From assembly GCF_014697425.1 (NCBI RefSeq), contig NZ_JACJRU010000033.1, forward strand, positions 1 through 64,000: a DNA stretch of 64,000 nucleotides. Reading direction: 5' to 3'. This DNA is from Nostoc sp. FACHB-110 (GTDB taxonomy: Bacteria > Cyanobacteriota > Cyanobacteriia > Cyanobacteriales > Nostocaceae). Shown piece after piece: positions 54,495 through 63,957 of the stretch (within the stretch, counting starts at the first letter, position 1; each line of letters starts with the position of its first letter). Below the pieces are notes generated by a model that was not told the origin of the DNA, ran no database searches, and saw only the letters and a list, made by a program, of their open reading frames with translations. Both the position numbers and the translations under genes were made by a program.

Positions 54495-54564
54495 CAGGAC
54501 TTACGCACCAAAATTGTCTATGATGACCAAGGTTGGGACGGTCTACTACTTCTCTTAAGATACA

Positions 54565-54636
54565 AGGTTGGGTGGAGCGATAGCGTAACCCAACAAAGTA
54601 TGCGTGAATGTTGGGTTCCGTTCCTCCACCCAACCT
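54565..54636. repeat. Nested hairpin between the direct repeats
   Basis: AGGTTGGGTGGAG (54565-54577) pairs with CTCCACCCAACCT (54624-54636), and inside it AACCCAAC (54587) with GTTGGGTT (54610). This GTTGGGTT/AACCCAAC palindrome is, from memory, a widespread cyanobacterial interspersed element. Confidence 0.8.
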
Positions 54637-54647
54637 ACACCAGTCTA

Positions 54648-54715
54648 GGTATTAATCCTGAGCAATTTGAACAGGAGTAGAGGCTGGGGACTGGAGGCTA
54701 GAGACTAGTCTTGGA
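54648..54715 (+). repeat. Direct repeat B, duplicated Uma2 3' end
   Basis: The second copy of the 68-bp repeat. The would-be coding part still reads GINPEQFEQE-stop. With copy A it brackets 153 bp containing the nested hairpin. Confidence 0.85.
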
Positions 54716-54716
54716 A

Positions 54717-55826
54717 TCAGACTTCAGTAGTGTCAATGTCAAATTTATTGACGATCGCATTAATTATTTCTTGTTCTAGTTCTGTAGTTTGCTGGTCGAA
54801 TTGAGCAATTCTTTGGCATTGTGCCAACAGTGGGATCGCAAAATCACGGTTGAGTTGATTGAGGAGTGTATCTAAAGGTTGGGGTGATTTGATATTGTTG
54901 GCGATCGCATCTAGGGAATTGGGGCTGAGGTTCAATGCTTGCAATTGTGGTATAATTTCTTCCCAGGTTTTTTCGGGATGGCTAGCGAGAATCATGTGAA
55001 CTAGGACTTGATCCATGATTGCTTGTTGAGCGATCGCATTTTCTAAGTAATTTTCACTTTCTGCTTTCAGTGTTGCCAAGGTTTCTTTTGATGTCAGAGA
55101 AACTGATTCATCTAGTTTGGCTTCGTAAAAACGACAAGCAGCATAGCCTAGAGAATAGCTTAAGGCTGCATTAGAACTAGTAGCAATCATCGCTCCGGCA
55201 AATGGCACGTTTCGCAGCAACGCCAGACCAGCTGCTTTTAATAAACGATTACCTCCCAACCCCAAACCAAAAATTGTTAAAACTTCACCTTTCCTCGCTG
55301 GGTCTTTTAAATCTAAGTCGTAAGCCGCCGCAATTTGATACAGCATTTCTGACTGTAATTTCATGGTTGCAGCTAAATCAACCGCAAACAACGCTGCTGC
55401 TACCCCTGGTAAAATGCTACTAGCAAATCCAATTCCTCCCGCTTTGGTAGCTGTATCTAGCATAATGCGGTGAGAAATTTCGCTAGGCGATTCCTGCGGA
55501 TACTGTTGTTTGAGTTTTTTGACTGTAGCGGCTGCTGTTTCTAAGTCAACATTTTCGCTAGCACCAATTAGCCAATTTAGATTTAAAAAACCCGATAGCT
55601 TTTTGATCAGCCAATTTTGATTGAGAGAATCAATTAACTCACCCGTACTTTGAGTAGCTTGGCTAAATAATTTATTTGTCTGTTGTGCTGCTGCTAACCC
55701 AAATTCAAAGGCTGTATCGACAAATGTTTTGCTAGTTGTTGCCCAAGCGTCGAATAATGATGAATTTTCTGTAGATGTTTGGTGTGTAATTTCTGCTTCT
55801 GGTTGTTGCTGAGGTTCGTCTGCCAT
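54717..55826 (-). CDS. EcsC family protein
   Basis: A 369-residue protein. The conserved EcsC core (about 90-290) contains HRIMLDTATKAGGIGFASS, a hydrophobic stretch PGVAAALFAVDLAATMKLQSEMLYQIAAAYDLDL and LTIFGLGLGGNRLL, with further small-residue helices after it. EcsC proteins are membrane-associated and of unknown activity; in Bacillus ecsC lies beside an ABC exporter, here it does not. Single gene, immediately next to duplicated repeat B. Confidence 0.85.
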   Translation of the reverse strand: MADEPQQQPEAEITHQTSTENSSLFDAWATTSKTFVDTAFEFGLAAAQQTNKLFSQATQSTGELIDSLNQNWLIKKLSGFLNLNWLIGASENVDLETAAATVKKLKQQYPQESPSEISHRIMLDTATKAGGIGFASSILPGVAAALFAVDLAATMKLQSEMLYQIAAAYDLDLKDPARKGEVLTIFGLGLGGNRLLKAAGLALLRNVPFAGAMIATSSNAALSYSLGYAACRFYEAKLDESVSLTSKETLATLKAESENYLENAIAQQAIMDQVLVHMILASHPEKTWEEIIPQLQALNLSPNSLDAIANNIKSPQPLDTLLNQLNRDFAIPLLAQCQRIAQFDQQTTELEQEIINAIVNKFDIDTTEV

Positions 55827-56008
55827 TGTTTTGACAATATTTTGCTAAATCTGTCTAGTCTGGTTTTAGCGAAATTTAGGGCAACTGTTCCTCTACCAAC
55901 AAGTACAAATTTTCCATTGCCATAGGCATATTACAGCCATTAGTATAAATGCTTTGATTCAGATTGGCTAATTTTTGGGCAACTCAGTCTCGTTAAGTCA
56001 ACATTTTC

Positions 56009-56842
56009 TTAACCTACTTTGCCAACTTGCATCTGAGGAATAATCTGAGCTTGGGTTTCTAAAAAGTTATTCTGTTTGAGAATTTCATAGAGACTCACAT
56101 CTTTTTCTAGCAAACAGGCGTGGCCACTATTGGGTAGAATGAACACCTGAGAATTAGGTAGAATATCAGCTATCCGTCTGACTTCGGTAACAGAGGGTAA
56201 AAGCCGATCGCTTGCACCAGCAATTAGCAATACTGGTTGTGTTAGGCGGCGTAATTGCTCATCATCCACTACAAATTCTCTTAATAAAGCCAACCGCCAG
56301 TTAACTGTTGCTGATGGTACAGAACGCATAGTTTTTAGCAGTTCGTGGCGATCGCTTCTGGTTATGCGTTCTAATGATGCCAAAAATGGCAGTAATCCCA
56401 ATGCACCAATATTATACAACGATTCTGGGACTAGGTACGATAGTTGAGATGCCCAGTCTAAAAAAGGTAGCAACCGAAACGCTGAAGCTGGATTAATTAA
56501 AATAATGCGTTTAAATAAATTTGATGCTTTCGTGGCTACTTTCATCGCCAAGCAACCACCAAAAGATTCGCCACACAGATAAACTGCTCTTTGCGAACTT
56601 TTTTCTAATTCTGCATGAATTAAGTCCAGCACATTTTCGGTTAATTCTTCCCAACTCGTCAAGTCTTGTCTGGGGATCGCCAAGCAGCGAACATCAAAGC
56701 CTGATTCTAGCCCAGATGTTTGCGATCGCAATAATTCTCCAGTGCCATCCATCCCTGGTAAATAAACAAATAGTGGATACTCTGGCTGGAGTCTTTTAGG
56801 AGTTAGAAAACATGGCTTTAGTTCAACTTCTGGCATTGTCAA
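56009..56842 (-). CDS. Alpha/beta hydrolase
   Basis: A 277-residue protein. It has the oxyanion strand LFVYLPGMDGTGELL, the nucleophile elbow CGESFGG (Ser about 93), Asp in LLIAGASDRLLPS and His in NSGHACLLE. It resembles the hydrolase part of plant chloroplast phytyl-ester synthases and diacylglycerol acyltransferase-like proteins (PES), of which an acyltransferase partner follows upstream on the same strand (57150-57875); this link is inference. Start MTMPEVELKP. Confidence 0.8.
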   Translation of the reverse strand: MTMPEVELKPCFLTPKRLQPEYPLFVYLPGMDGTGELLRSQTSGLESGFDVRCLAIPRQDLTSWEELTENVLDLIHAELEKSSQRAVYLCGESFGGCLAMKVATKASNLFKRIILINPASAFRLLPFLDWASQLSYLVPESLYNIGALGLLPFLASLERITRSDRHELLKTMRSVPSATVNWRLALLREFVVDDEQLRRLTQPVLLIAGASDRLLPSVTEVRRIADILPNSQVFILPNSGHACLLEKDVSLYEILKQNNFLETQAQIIPQMQVGKVG

Positions 56843-57149
56843 ATTTCAATTTCCTTGAGGATTTTAATTGATATACTTGCGTTTAAACCTTCTTTTAATT
56901 TAGGCTATCTTTGACCCTTTCTATGCCGCTTGTGTCAGTCAAAGTCTGTTAGAATAAGAAATTAGTTAATAAAAACTTATTGCCATATAAAACATACCTT
57001 TTATAAATATCAATTAATCTTATATGGTGAGCTTTTCAGTCAACATTGAGCAAGATATATCAATAATCAGCAAAAAATTACAATTATTCTCATGAGAAAT
57101 TATCTAAAATATATCTAATGATTGATTTTATTTTGCCCTGCTTGCGGCA
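56843..57149. other. Spacer between hydrolase and acyltransferase genes
   Basis: 307 bp, AT-rich, no repeat or reading frame recognised. It should hold the hydrolase promoter. Confidence 0.4.
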
Positions 57150-57875
57150 TTAATAACAACCTTGGCGTAGCAAATTAGCTATTTCACTGTGACAGTGTTC
57201 AGTTAGCTCAGATACAACATTTTTTGCTTGTTTTCCATGATATTGAAGTTGATGATCTTTTGTAATCCAGTAAGGCCGACCCACTAACACAGCTACTCGT
57301 TGATATATAACCAATGGATGCCACCCATATTGATTAAATAAAGGTTCAGAAGGGTCAAATAAACTCAATAATTTCAGGGGAAAAGCTGTGGTGTTGACTT
57401 CTTCTAAAGAGGCGATCGCAATTGGTAAAATTGCTAAATCTGGTACACCCGATCGTAAAGCTAAATGAGCAAATCCTCGCTGAAATTCCCCAACTACAGA
57501 TGCTTGAGTTGACTGCACCATCGGTTCAGCACCTTCAGGAAAAACCCCCACCATCTGTTTTGACTGTAATAGCATCTTTGACTGGGCAAAGAAGCTTTGC
57601 TGACGGTTTACCACCGCTTCTAAAGGAAAGCAACCTAATTGTCCCGTGACAATTTCCCGCAGAATTGGTACTTGTCCCATATAGTGATGGCAAGCAAAAC
57701 GAATCGGACTCGATAACGCTGCCATTAAAATCATGGCATCCATAAAGCTGCGGTGATTGCTCACTATTAACAAACTTGCATCACGAGGAATGCGATTCTC
57801 GTAATAGCGAAACATTCTTGTAGAAAAACTTGCCAAGATCAAGCGAGAAACGTCCAGAGGACTATTTAGACTCAT
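57150..57875 (-). CDS. Lysophospholipid acyltransferase-like protein
   Basis: A 241-residue PlsC-type acyltransferase. Motif I is SNHRSFMDAM (the NHX4D form), followed by FPEGAEPM (FPEG motif III) and LAILPIAIASLEE (motif IV). It is more distant from PlsC than the gene at 47998 and closer, by eye, to the acyltransferase half of chloroplast phytyl-ester/diacylglycerol synthases, whose hydrolase half resembles the next gene on this strand. The two may act together in phytyl or triacylglycerol ester synthesis. Confidence 0.8.
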   Translation of the reverse strand: MSLNSPLDVSRLILASFSTRMFRYYENRIPRDASLLIVSNHRSFMDAMILMAALSSPIRFACHHYMGQVPILREIVTGQLGCFPLEAVVNRQQSFFAQSKMLLQSKQMVGVFPEGAEPMVQSTQASVVGEFQRGFAHLALRSGVPDLAILPIAIASLEEVNTTAFPLKLLSLFDPSEPLFNQYGWHPLVIYQRVAVLVGRPYWITKDHQLQYHGKQAKNVVSELTEHCHSEIANLLRQGCY

Positions 57876-58160
57876 ATCTAAATATATTTTTGGGAAAATT
57901 TCGTAGTTTATCTTGAATTAATTTTTACATTTCTTTACTAGGAACACGACCATCTTAGGATAGAAATGTCATATCCACAAAAGCAGATGTTTTTTCTATG
58001 TTTAGAGCGGTGTATTTTTAGGCACAATAATATGAGATAAAAAAACATTACAAAAAGATATTAACTGTTAATTTCCGTTGAAATTACAAAAAATAGCAAG
58101 ATTTGTACTTATTCAAAAACATTCCTGAACTCGATAAGTTTGCTAATATTAAAGTGAGGT

Positions 58161-58189
58161 TTGAAAAAGCGATAGTAATGTTATATAAT
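58161..58189 (+). promoter_or_regulatory. Sigma-70-type promoter of metG
   Basis: TTGAAA (58161-58166), a 17-bp spacer and TATAAT (58184-58189): a near-consensus housekeeping promoter. Transcription would start near 58196, leaving a leader of about 54 nt before the ATG at 58250. The rest of the 57876-58249 spacer shows nothing else. Confidence 0.8.
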
Positions 58190-58249
58190 TGCGTGGTTTT
58201 GCCGTCATAAGTAAGTAAAAAAACGTTTTAATAATTTATTTTATTCTGC

Positions 58250-59851
58250 ATGAACTTAGTGGATAAAACAAACAAGACATTTGCACTGACAACACCCCTT
58301 TACTATGTAAACGATGTTCCTCATATTGGCAGTGCTTATACAACCATTGCCGCAGATGTAGTGGCTAGATTTCAAAGGTTATTAGGTCATCGTGTCCTGC
58401 TAATTACAGGTACAGATGAACACGGACAAAAAATTCAACGTTCGGCTGAAGCTTTAGGCAAAGCACCCCAAGATTTTTGTGATGCCATTGTCCCTAGTTT
58501 CATGAGCCTATGGGAAATATTAAACATTCAATATGATCGCTTTAGTCGTACAACAGCCCCACGTCATGAAGCTATAGTCAAAGAATTTTTTGGGCGAGTT
58601 TGGGAAAAAGGTGATATCTACCAAGGACAACAAACAGGTTGGTATTGTGTATCCTGTGAGGAATTTAAAGAAGAAAGAGAATTATTAGAAGGGCATCGTT
58701 GTCCGATTCATACCAATAAAGAAGTTGAGTGGCGAGACGAAAAAAATTATTTTTTTCGTTTGTCTAAATACCAAACTCAGCTAGAAGAATTTTATCAATC
58801 ACACCCAGACTTTATTCAGCCTGCTAGCCGCCGTAATGAAGTTTTAAGCTTTGTCAGTCAAGGTTTACAAGACTTTTCCGTTTCTCGGATTAATCTCGAC
58901 TGGGGTTTTCCTGTACCGACTGATCCGCAGCATACACTGTATGTCTGGTTTGATGCGCTGCTAGGTTATGTTACAGCCTTGTTAGAACCCGATGCCGAAC
59001 CAACCTTAGCCAACGCCTTAGCCACATGGTGGCCGATTAACTTGCATTTAATTGGTAAAGATATTCTGCGCTTTCATGCAGTTTACTGGCCAGCAATGCT
59101 ACTGTCAGCAGATTTACCACTACCGCAGCGAGTGTTTGGACACGGGTTTTTGACTAAAGATGGCCAAAAAATGGGTAAAGCACTAGGTAATACCCTCGAC
59201 CCAGTTGCCTTAGTCAAGAGTTATGGTAGTGATGCGGTTCGTTATTACTTCCTTAAGGAAATCGAATTTGGCAAAGATGGCGATTTTAATGAAAGTAGAT
59301 TCATTAATGTTCTAAATGCAGATTTGGCAAATGACTTAGGTAATTTGCTCAATCGTTCCTTAAACATGGTGAAAAAATACTGTGCTGGCAATGGATTGAC
59401 AATTACAGAGGAAACAATTGCTGCTGACAGTCCTTTAAGGACAATTGGTTTAAGTCTAGGGGAAGAGGTACAACAAGCCTATGAAACACTAGCTTTTAAC
59501 CAAGCCTGCGAAGCTATCCTGTCGTTGGTACAAGCCGGGAATAAGTTTATTGATGATCAAGCACCTTGGTCATTATATAAACAAGGACAGCAGCAGGAAG
59601 TAGAAAAAGTGCTTTACGCAGTTTTAGAATCTGTAAGGCTTGCAGCTTATCTTTTATCACCAGTTATTCCTAATATCAGTAGCGACATTTATCAGCAACT
59701 CGGTTTGGGAATTAACTTTAACGAGCAAACTAAAACAGCGATCGCAGCCCCATTTTCTATTCATTCTAAATGGGGGATACTATCTAATAAACAACAGTTG
59801 GGTAATCCTCAACCAATCTTTAAACGCATAGAATCTCCTAAAAAAGATTAG
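58250..59851 (+). CDS. metG: Methionyl-tRNA synthetase
   Basis: A 533-residue class I synthetase. The HIGH motif is HIGS (25-28) in YYVNDVPHIGSAYT, then GTDEHGQKIQ. The connective domain keeps a cysteine pair (YCVSCEEF) and CPIH, so a single zinc knuckle is possible. The KMSKS loop is KMGKA (307-311), a permissible variant. There is an anticodon-binding helical domain but no C-terminal EMAPII/Trbp111 extension, so it is the short form. A near-consensus promoter lies 60-90 bp upstream. Confidence 0.96.
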   Translation: MNLVDKTNKTFALTTPLYYVNDVPHIGSAYTTIAADVVARFQRLLGHRVLLITGTDEHGQKIQRSAEALGKAPQDFCDAIVPSFMSLWEILNIQYDRFSRTTAPRHEAIVKEFFGRVWEKGDIYQGQQTGWYCVSCEEFKEERELLEGHRCPIHTNKEVEWRDEKNYFFRLSKYQTQLEEFYQSHPDFIQPASRRNEVLSFVSQGLQDFSVSRINLDWGFPVPTDPQHTLYVWFDALLGYVTALLEPDAEPTLANALATWWPINLHLIGKDILRFHAVYWPAMLLSADLPLPQRVFGHGFLTKDGQKMGKALGNTLDPVALVKSYGSDAVRYYFLKEIEFGKDGDFNESRFINVLNADLANDLGNLLNRSLNMVKKYCAGNGLTITEETIAADSPLRTIGLSLGEEVQQAYETLAFNQACEAILSLVQAGNKFIDDQAPWSLYKQGQQQEVEKVLYAVLESVRLAAYLLSPVIPNISSDIYQQLGLGINFNEQTKTAIAAPFSIHSKWGILSNKQQLGNPQPIFKRIESPKKD

Positions 59852-60014
59852 TTTTTTTAATCTCTTTCAGAACATTTTCTAATCTCTCAAAAATCTCAAA
59901 AAATTTATCGGGGCTAAACTTAAATAACTAGCTCCGGAAAATTATCATAAAACACTCTAACTAAAACTCAAAGTTGGAAATTTGTATCAAAAATAACAAG
60001 ATAAAAATTGAGGT

Positions 60015-60656
60015 ATGACAACAATGTTGAATAATTTAGAAAACGACTCGATATTCACTCCCGAACAAGTTTTAGAGAATCGAGGTCGAGTTGCTATATT
60101 TATTGATGGCTCAAATCTATTTTACGCTGCTTTGCAATTAGGAATTGAAATCGATTACACCAAGTTATTGTGTCGTTTAACAGGTGGTTCTCGACTGTTG
60201 CGGGCCTTTTTCTACACAGGTGTAGATAGAACAAATGAAAAGCAACAGGGTTTTTTGTTGTGGATGCGGCGCAATGGTTATCGCGTCATTGCTAAAGATT
60301 TAGTACAACTACCAGATGGTTCTAAAAAAGCCAACTTAGATGTCGAAATAGCTGTTGATATGATGGCTTTAGTCGATTCTTATGATACTGCTGTGTTGGT
60401 GAGTGGTGATGGCGATTTAGCCTACGCTGTCAATTCTGTGAGCTATCGTGGTGTAAGGGTAGAGGTTGTGAGTTTACGCTCTATGACCAGTGATAGTTTA
60501 ATTAATGTTAGCGATCGCTACATTGATTTAGAAGCTATCAAAGAAGATATCCAAAAAACCCCACGCCAAAGTTATCCATATCGTCCTCTGACAAGTATGG
60601 GTTTTTTGGATGACCCCACAGACCATGACGGACATTTAGAAATTCAAGATACATGA
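60015..60656 (+). CDS. NYN domain (LabA/DUF88-like) protein
   Basis: A 213-residue protein with a PIN-like NYN fold: first acidic motif VAIFIDGSNLFYAA (29-42), then KANLDVEIAVDMM and VLVSGDGDLAYAV, giving the usual acidic metal site. LabA of Synechococcus, a relative, affects circadian gene expression; NYN proteins are predicted RNases. Its stop overlaps the start of the LptC-like gene (ATGA), indicating translational coupling. Confidence 0.9.
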   Translation: MTTMLNNLENDSIFTPEQVLENRGRVAIFIDGSNLFYAALQLGIEIDYTKLLCRLTGGSRLLRAFFYTGVDRTNEKQQGFLLWMRRNGYRVIAKDLVQLPDGSKKANLDVEIAVDMMALVDSYDTAVLVSGDGDLAYAVNSVSYRGVRVEVVSLRSMTSDSLINVSDRYIDLEAIKEDIQKTPRQSYPYRPLTSMGFLDDPTDHDGHLEIQDT

Positions 60657-61918
60657 AGCATCAGCAAGGCTGGCAGATAAAAAAAACAAATTTTAGATTT
60701 ATGGGGGGAAAAAACAATCAATCCCCCCAATTTCATTACTTTCATTTTTGGAGTTTCATTCAAATTAAAACTAATTGGTATTACCTACCTCTAATTTTAG
60801 TTATCATGATGACTTTAGGAGCTTGTGGAGGTAAATTTACAGCCTCTAATCAAAATAAGCAAAATCAGTCATCAGGAGATTCGGACAGTAATTTAACTTT
60901 TTTTGATGTGACTCTAGAACAAGCTGATGAAGCCGGAAAACCACTTTGGAAAGTTAAAGCAAAACAGGCAAAATACACCAAAGAAAAACAAATTGGTCAA
61001 GCGGAAAATCCTTATGGAGAACTATATCAAGATGGCAAAATAGTCTATCAAATAAAAGCAGACCAAGCAGATATTGAACAAGACGGTAAAAGACTATTTC
61101 TCAAAGGTAGAATATTTGCAACAGACCCGAATAACGGGGTAGTTTTGCAAGGTAACGAAATGGAATGGTTGCCTAAAGAAGATTTATTGATTGTCCGCAA
61201 TCAAATTAATGGACAGCATAAACAGTTACAGGCAGTAGCGCAAGAAGCACGAGTAAAAACTAGGGAACAAACAGTAGATTTTTCTGGCAAAGTTATCGCC
61301 AACTCTACCGATCCCCAGCTGCAAATGCGAACTGAACATTTAATTTGGCAGATTAAACAAGAAAAATTAATTGGCGATCGCCCGTTACAATTTGATCGTT
61401 ATAAAAATAATCAAATCACAGATCGCGGTCGCGGCAACGCAGCCGAAGTTAACTTAAAAACCAAGATTGCTACTATTAAACAAAATGCCCAAGCAGATTT
61501 ACTCGACCCACCAGTGCAGATACTAAGTAACTCTCTGGCTTGGGATATGAATACAGAAAATGTCAAAAGCAATTCGGCGGTACGCGTATTTCACCGGGTA
61601 GAAAAGCTGGTTGTGACAGGTAATCAAGGTGAAATGAGAATACCGCAAAAAACAGTTTATTTAGCAGGTAATGTTAACGCTGTTGGGCAGCGCCGCCAAT
61701 CTTTAAAATCACAAAATCTCACCTGGTACTTGGATAAAAAATTATTAGAAGCACAGGGAAATGTAATTTATAAACAAGTCGATCCGCCTTTAACTTTTAA
61801 TGGCGACACCGCTGTAGGTAATCTCCAAACAGAGAACATCGTTGTCAGTGGTGGTAAATCAGGTGGCCGCGTGGTGACAGAGATTATTCCTCAAGAGTCA
61901 AAGGTCAATCGTCAATAG
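60653..61918 (+). CDS. lptC: LptC-like lipoprotein of LPS export
   Basis: A 421-residue protein. The N-terminal segment ends with a membrane/signal stretch (YLPLILVIMMTLG) and lipobox LGAC (Cys about 58), so it is a lipoprotein or signal-anchored. After a Gln/Asn linker come repeated beta-jellyroll strands typical of LptC/OstA (FFDVTLEQADEAGKPLWKVKAKQAKY, VYQIKADQADIEQDGKRLFLKGRIF, VFSGKV-like elements), roughly twice the length of E. coli LptC. It should pass lipopolysaccharide to LptA. The first 40 residues before the hydrophobic part may be a start error; the ATG used overlaps the NYN stop. Confidence 0.85.
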   Translation: MKHQQGWQIKKTNFRFMGGKNNQSPQFHYFHFWSFIQIKTNWYYLPLILVIMMTLGACGGKFTASNQNKQNQSSGDSDSNLTFFDVTLEQADEAGKPLWKVKAKQAKYTKEKQIGQAENPYGELYQDGKIVYQIKADQADIEQDGKRLFLKGRIFATDPNNGVVLQGNEMEWLPKEDLLIVRNQINGQHKQLQAVAQEARVKTREQTVDFSGKVIANSTDPQLQMRTEHLIWQIKQEKLIGDRPLQFDRYKNNQITDRGRGNAAEVNLKTKIATIKQNAQADLLDPPVQILSNSLAWDMNTENVKSNSAVRVFHRVEKLVVTGNQGEMRIPQKTVYLAGNVNAVGQRRQSLKSQNLTWYLDKKLLEAQGNVIYKQVDPPLTFNGDTAVGNLQTENIVVSGGKSGGRVVTEIIPQESKVNRQ

Positions 61919-61978
61919 TAATTGTCTTTGATTGATAAATCACTTATGAGGTAGGGAATAGGAAATAGCTGACCAAAA

Positions 61979-62066
61979 CGGGGTGTAGGTTAGAGGTTGT
62001 TTTCCCACAACCCATAGGGTACAAGCCCCTGCTTTTAAGTATGAGATTCCCTACACCCTACACCCG
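61979..62066. repeat. Imperfect inverted repeat between lptC and dacB
   Basis: CGGGGTGTAGG (from 61979) and CCTACACCCG (62057-62066) face each other, with GGTTGT/ACAACC as an inner stem. It lies between convergent genes and probably serves both as terminator. Confidence 0.55.
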
Positions 62067-62085
62067 TTGCGCCACACCCTTTTCA

Positions 62086-63405
62086 TTAACTTCTCAACAC
62101 AATCTCCATCCGACTAGGTGAACCTAATTCTGGTAGAGAGTTAGCAGGTGAGTGTGGAGTAATAGCCGGGGGAATTTCTGGAGAAACTTGTAGCTGTTTA
62201 ACCAGACTTTGCAATAGTTTGTCTTGTTCTAGGCGATAATTGGATACATAAGGGCCGCGGTTGAGAATCGCAAACCAAACCAAACCACGATCGCGTGTTG
62301 GCATTACACCAGCTAAAGCACTCACATCCCGGAGAGTACCAGTTTTCATAACTGTCCCAACAGGCATATGTCGAGAATGCAATGTTCCCCGATGGTCAAA
62401 CCCAGACATCGGAAACAAGTCTGACAAATTCAGTTGATGTGCAGATGCTAGCTGTTGAATAGTCATTAACATGGCACAAACAGCCCTAGGCGAAATGCGA
62501 TTTTCTGGGCCTAGTCCAGAACCATTAATTAATTGAATTTCTGACTGAGGTACTCCAGCAAGACTAGCGGCTGTTGTTTGGACTACACCTGCGCCTCCTA
62601 CTGACTCTGCTAACATTTCTGCCATTTCGTTATTGCTGTAAACATTCATTTCTTTGAGCAATTGGCGCAAAGGCAAGGATTTATGACGCACTAGTAGAGT
62701 TTGTTGCGGCGGTTGTGGTGCAACTTTAATTGTCCCAGCGATCGCCACATCCGGCTTTGGTGTACCCTTGGGCATGATGGAGTGAATATACATTGCCGGA
62801 CGAGTCCAACTTTTATAATTAAGTGCTTGCTTCACCATCTGACCTGCAAGTAGGGGGTGACGCTGAAAATTCATCGCAAAATTGCCAGTAATTAGCAAAT
62901 TGCCTTTTACTTGCTTAATACCCATTTTATTAAGTGTATTCCCAAGAGCGATCGCTTCTTCCCAAACAAACATCGGGTCGCCACCACCGTTAATTACTAA
63001 ATCACCTTGTAATACACCATTAACTACTGGCCCTGTAGTTCCAATTAAAGTTTCAAATTGGTGGTCTGGCCCCCAAGTTTTTAAAGACACCAAAGAAGTC
63101 GCCACCTTAGTTAAAGAAGCCGCAGGTAGAGGAGTTGTACCTTGGTGATTAGCCATTAACACAGGCCCCGACTGTAACCAAATACCTTGGCTTTCAGTTA
63201 AATTTTGCGCTACTAACTTAGATTTTATTAAACCTTGTAAATATTGTTTTACTGTATTAACCCCTGCTGGATTAGGATCAGGAGCGAGAATCAAGCTAGG
63301 ATTACCTTGCCAAGCCAATGCATCTAAGGCTTCATAAGGTTTGATTTGCACTCCAGCCATTTCTAGCCATAGAGAAACCAAACCCGAACTCAATAATTCC
63401 AGCAT
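62086..63405 (-). CDS. dacB: D-alanyl-D-alanine carboxypeptidase (PBP4 type, S13)
   Basis: A 439-residue penicillin-binding protein of family S13, trimming peptidoglycan peptides. The catalytic motifs are SLTK (97-100), SNN in VYSNNEMAEML (about 252) and KTG in MKTGTLRD (about 361). An N-terminal hydrophobic stretch (about 5-20) is weak as a signal peptide, and a longer start is not available. It is convergent with lptC. Confidence 0.9.
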   Translation of the reverse strand: MLELLSSGLVSLWLEMAGVQIKPYEALDALAWQGNPSLILAPDPNPAGVNTVKQYLQGLIKSKLVAQNLTESQGIWLQSGPVLMANHQGTTPLPAASLTKVATSLVSLKTWGPDHQFETLIGTTGPVVNGVLQGDLVINGGGDPMFVWEEAIALGNTLNKMGIKQVKGNLLITGNFAMNFQRHPLLAGQMVKQALNYKSWTRPAMYIHSIMPKGTPKPDVAIAGTIKVAPQPPQQTLLVRHKSLPLRQLLKEMNVYSNNEMAEMLAESVGGAGVVQTTAASLAGVPQSEIQLINGSGLGPENRISPRAVCAMLMTIQQLASAHQLNLSDLFPMSGFDHRGTLHSRHMPVGTVMKTGTLRDVSALAGVMPTRDRGLVWFAILNRGPYVSNYRLEQDKLLQSLVKQLQVSPEIPPAITPHSPANSLPELGSPSRMEIVLRS

Positions 63406-63957
63406 ATTTTATTCCCCAATCTCCTCTAGGATGTGATCAATCATTTACTGTGCTAAATATACAAGCTTTTTTATAGTCATCAGCATTGGGTAATCATAAC
63501 TGGTCTTTTTCTAATCTGGTAGTAGGTGGAAAAATATTTTTTGATAATTGCTAATCTTGCTCTTGCTAATATTCAGCCTCATCAAAATAGTCAGTATAAA
63601 CTTCCTAGTTACAGTACAAAAATTTATACCAATATGTATGGTGATTTTCAGGAAAATATTTCTATATTAGTTTTATGAAGTGCTACTTTTATGAGAAATT
63701 TTTACTATTTAATTATTGCCGAACTGTGCATTTTTAATACCAGATTAAAATTCGTTTAAATGAGCATTTTTATTTATCTGGATTATGCGGTAGCGATCGC
63801 CAAATTTTCCCTATCTAGAAAAAATATCACATTCATCCATATCAGATAAATTACCTCTAAGACGAGGAACTTCTGGCGGCTTGGCAAGAAAAAGAACACA
63901 CTACCCACTCTAAAAGTGTCAAAATATTATTTGTATCATCTACCCATAAAATCACTT
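63406..63957. other. Long AT-rich intergenic spacer
   Basis: 552 bp between dacB (minus) and a plus-strand gene running off the end. One HIP1 site (63793) is present. No RNA gene, repeat or reading frame was recognised. Confidence 0.45.

Noticed and set aside
57876..58249. T-box or other riboswitch before metG
   Set aside because: The predicted leader is only about 54 nt and no T-box or SAM-riboswitch motif is visible.
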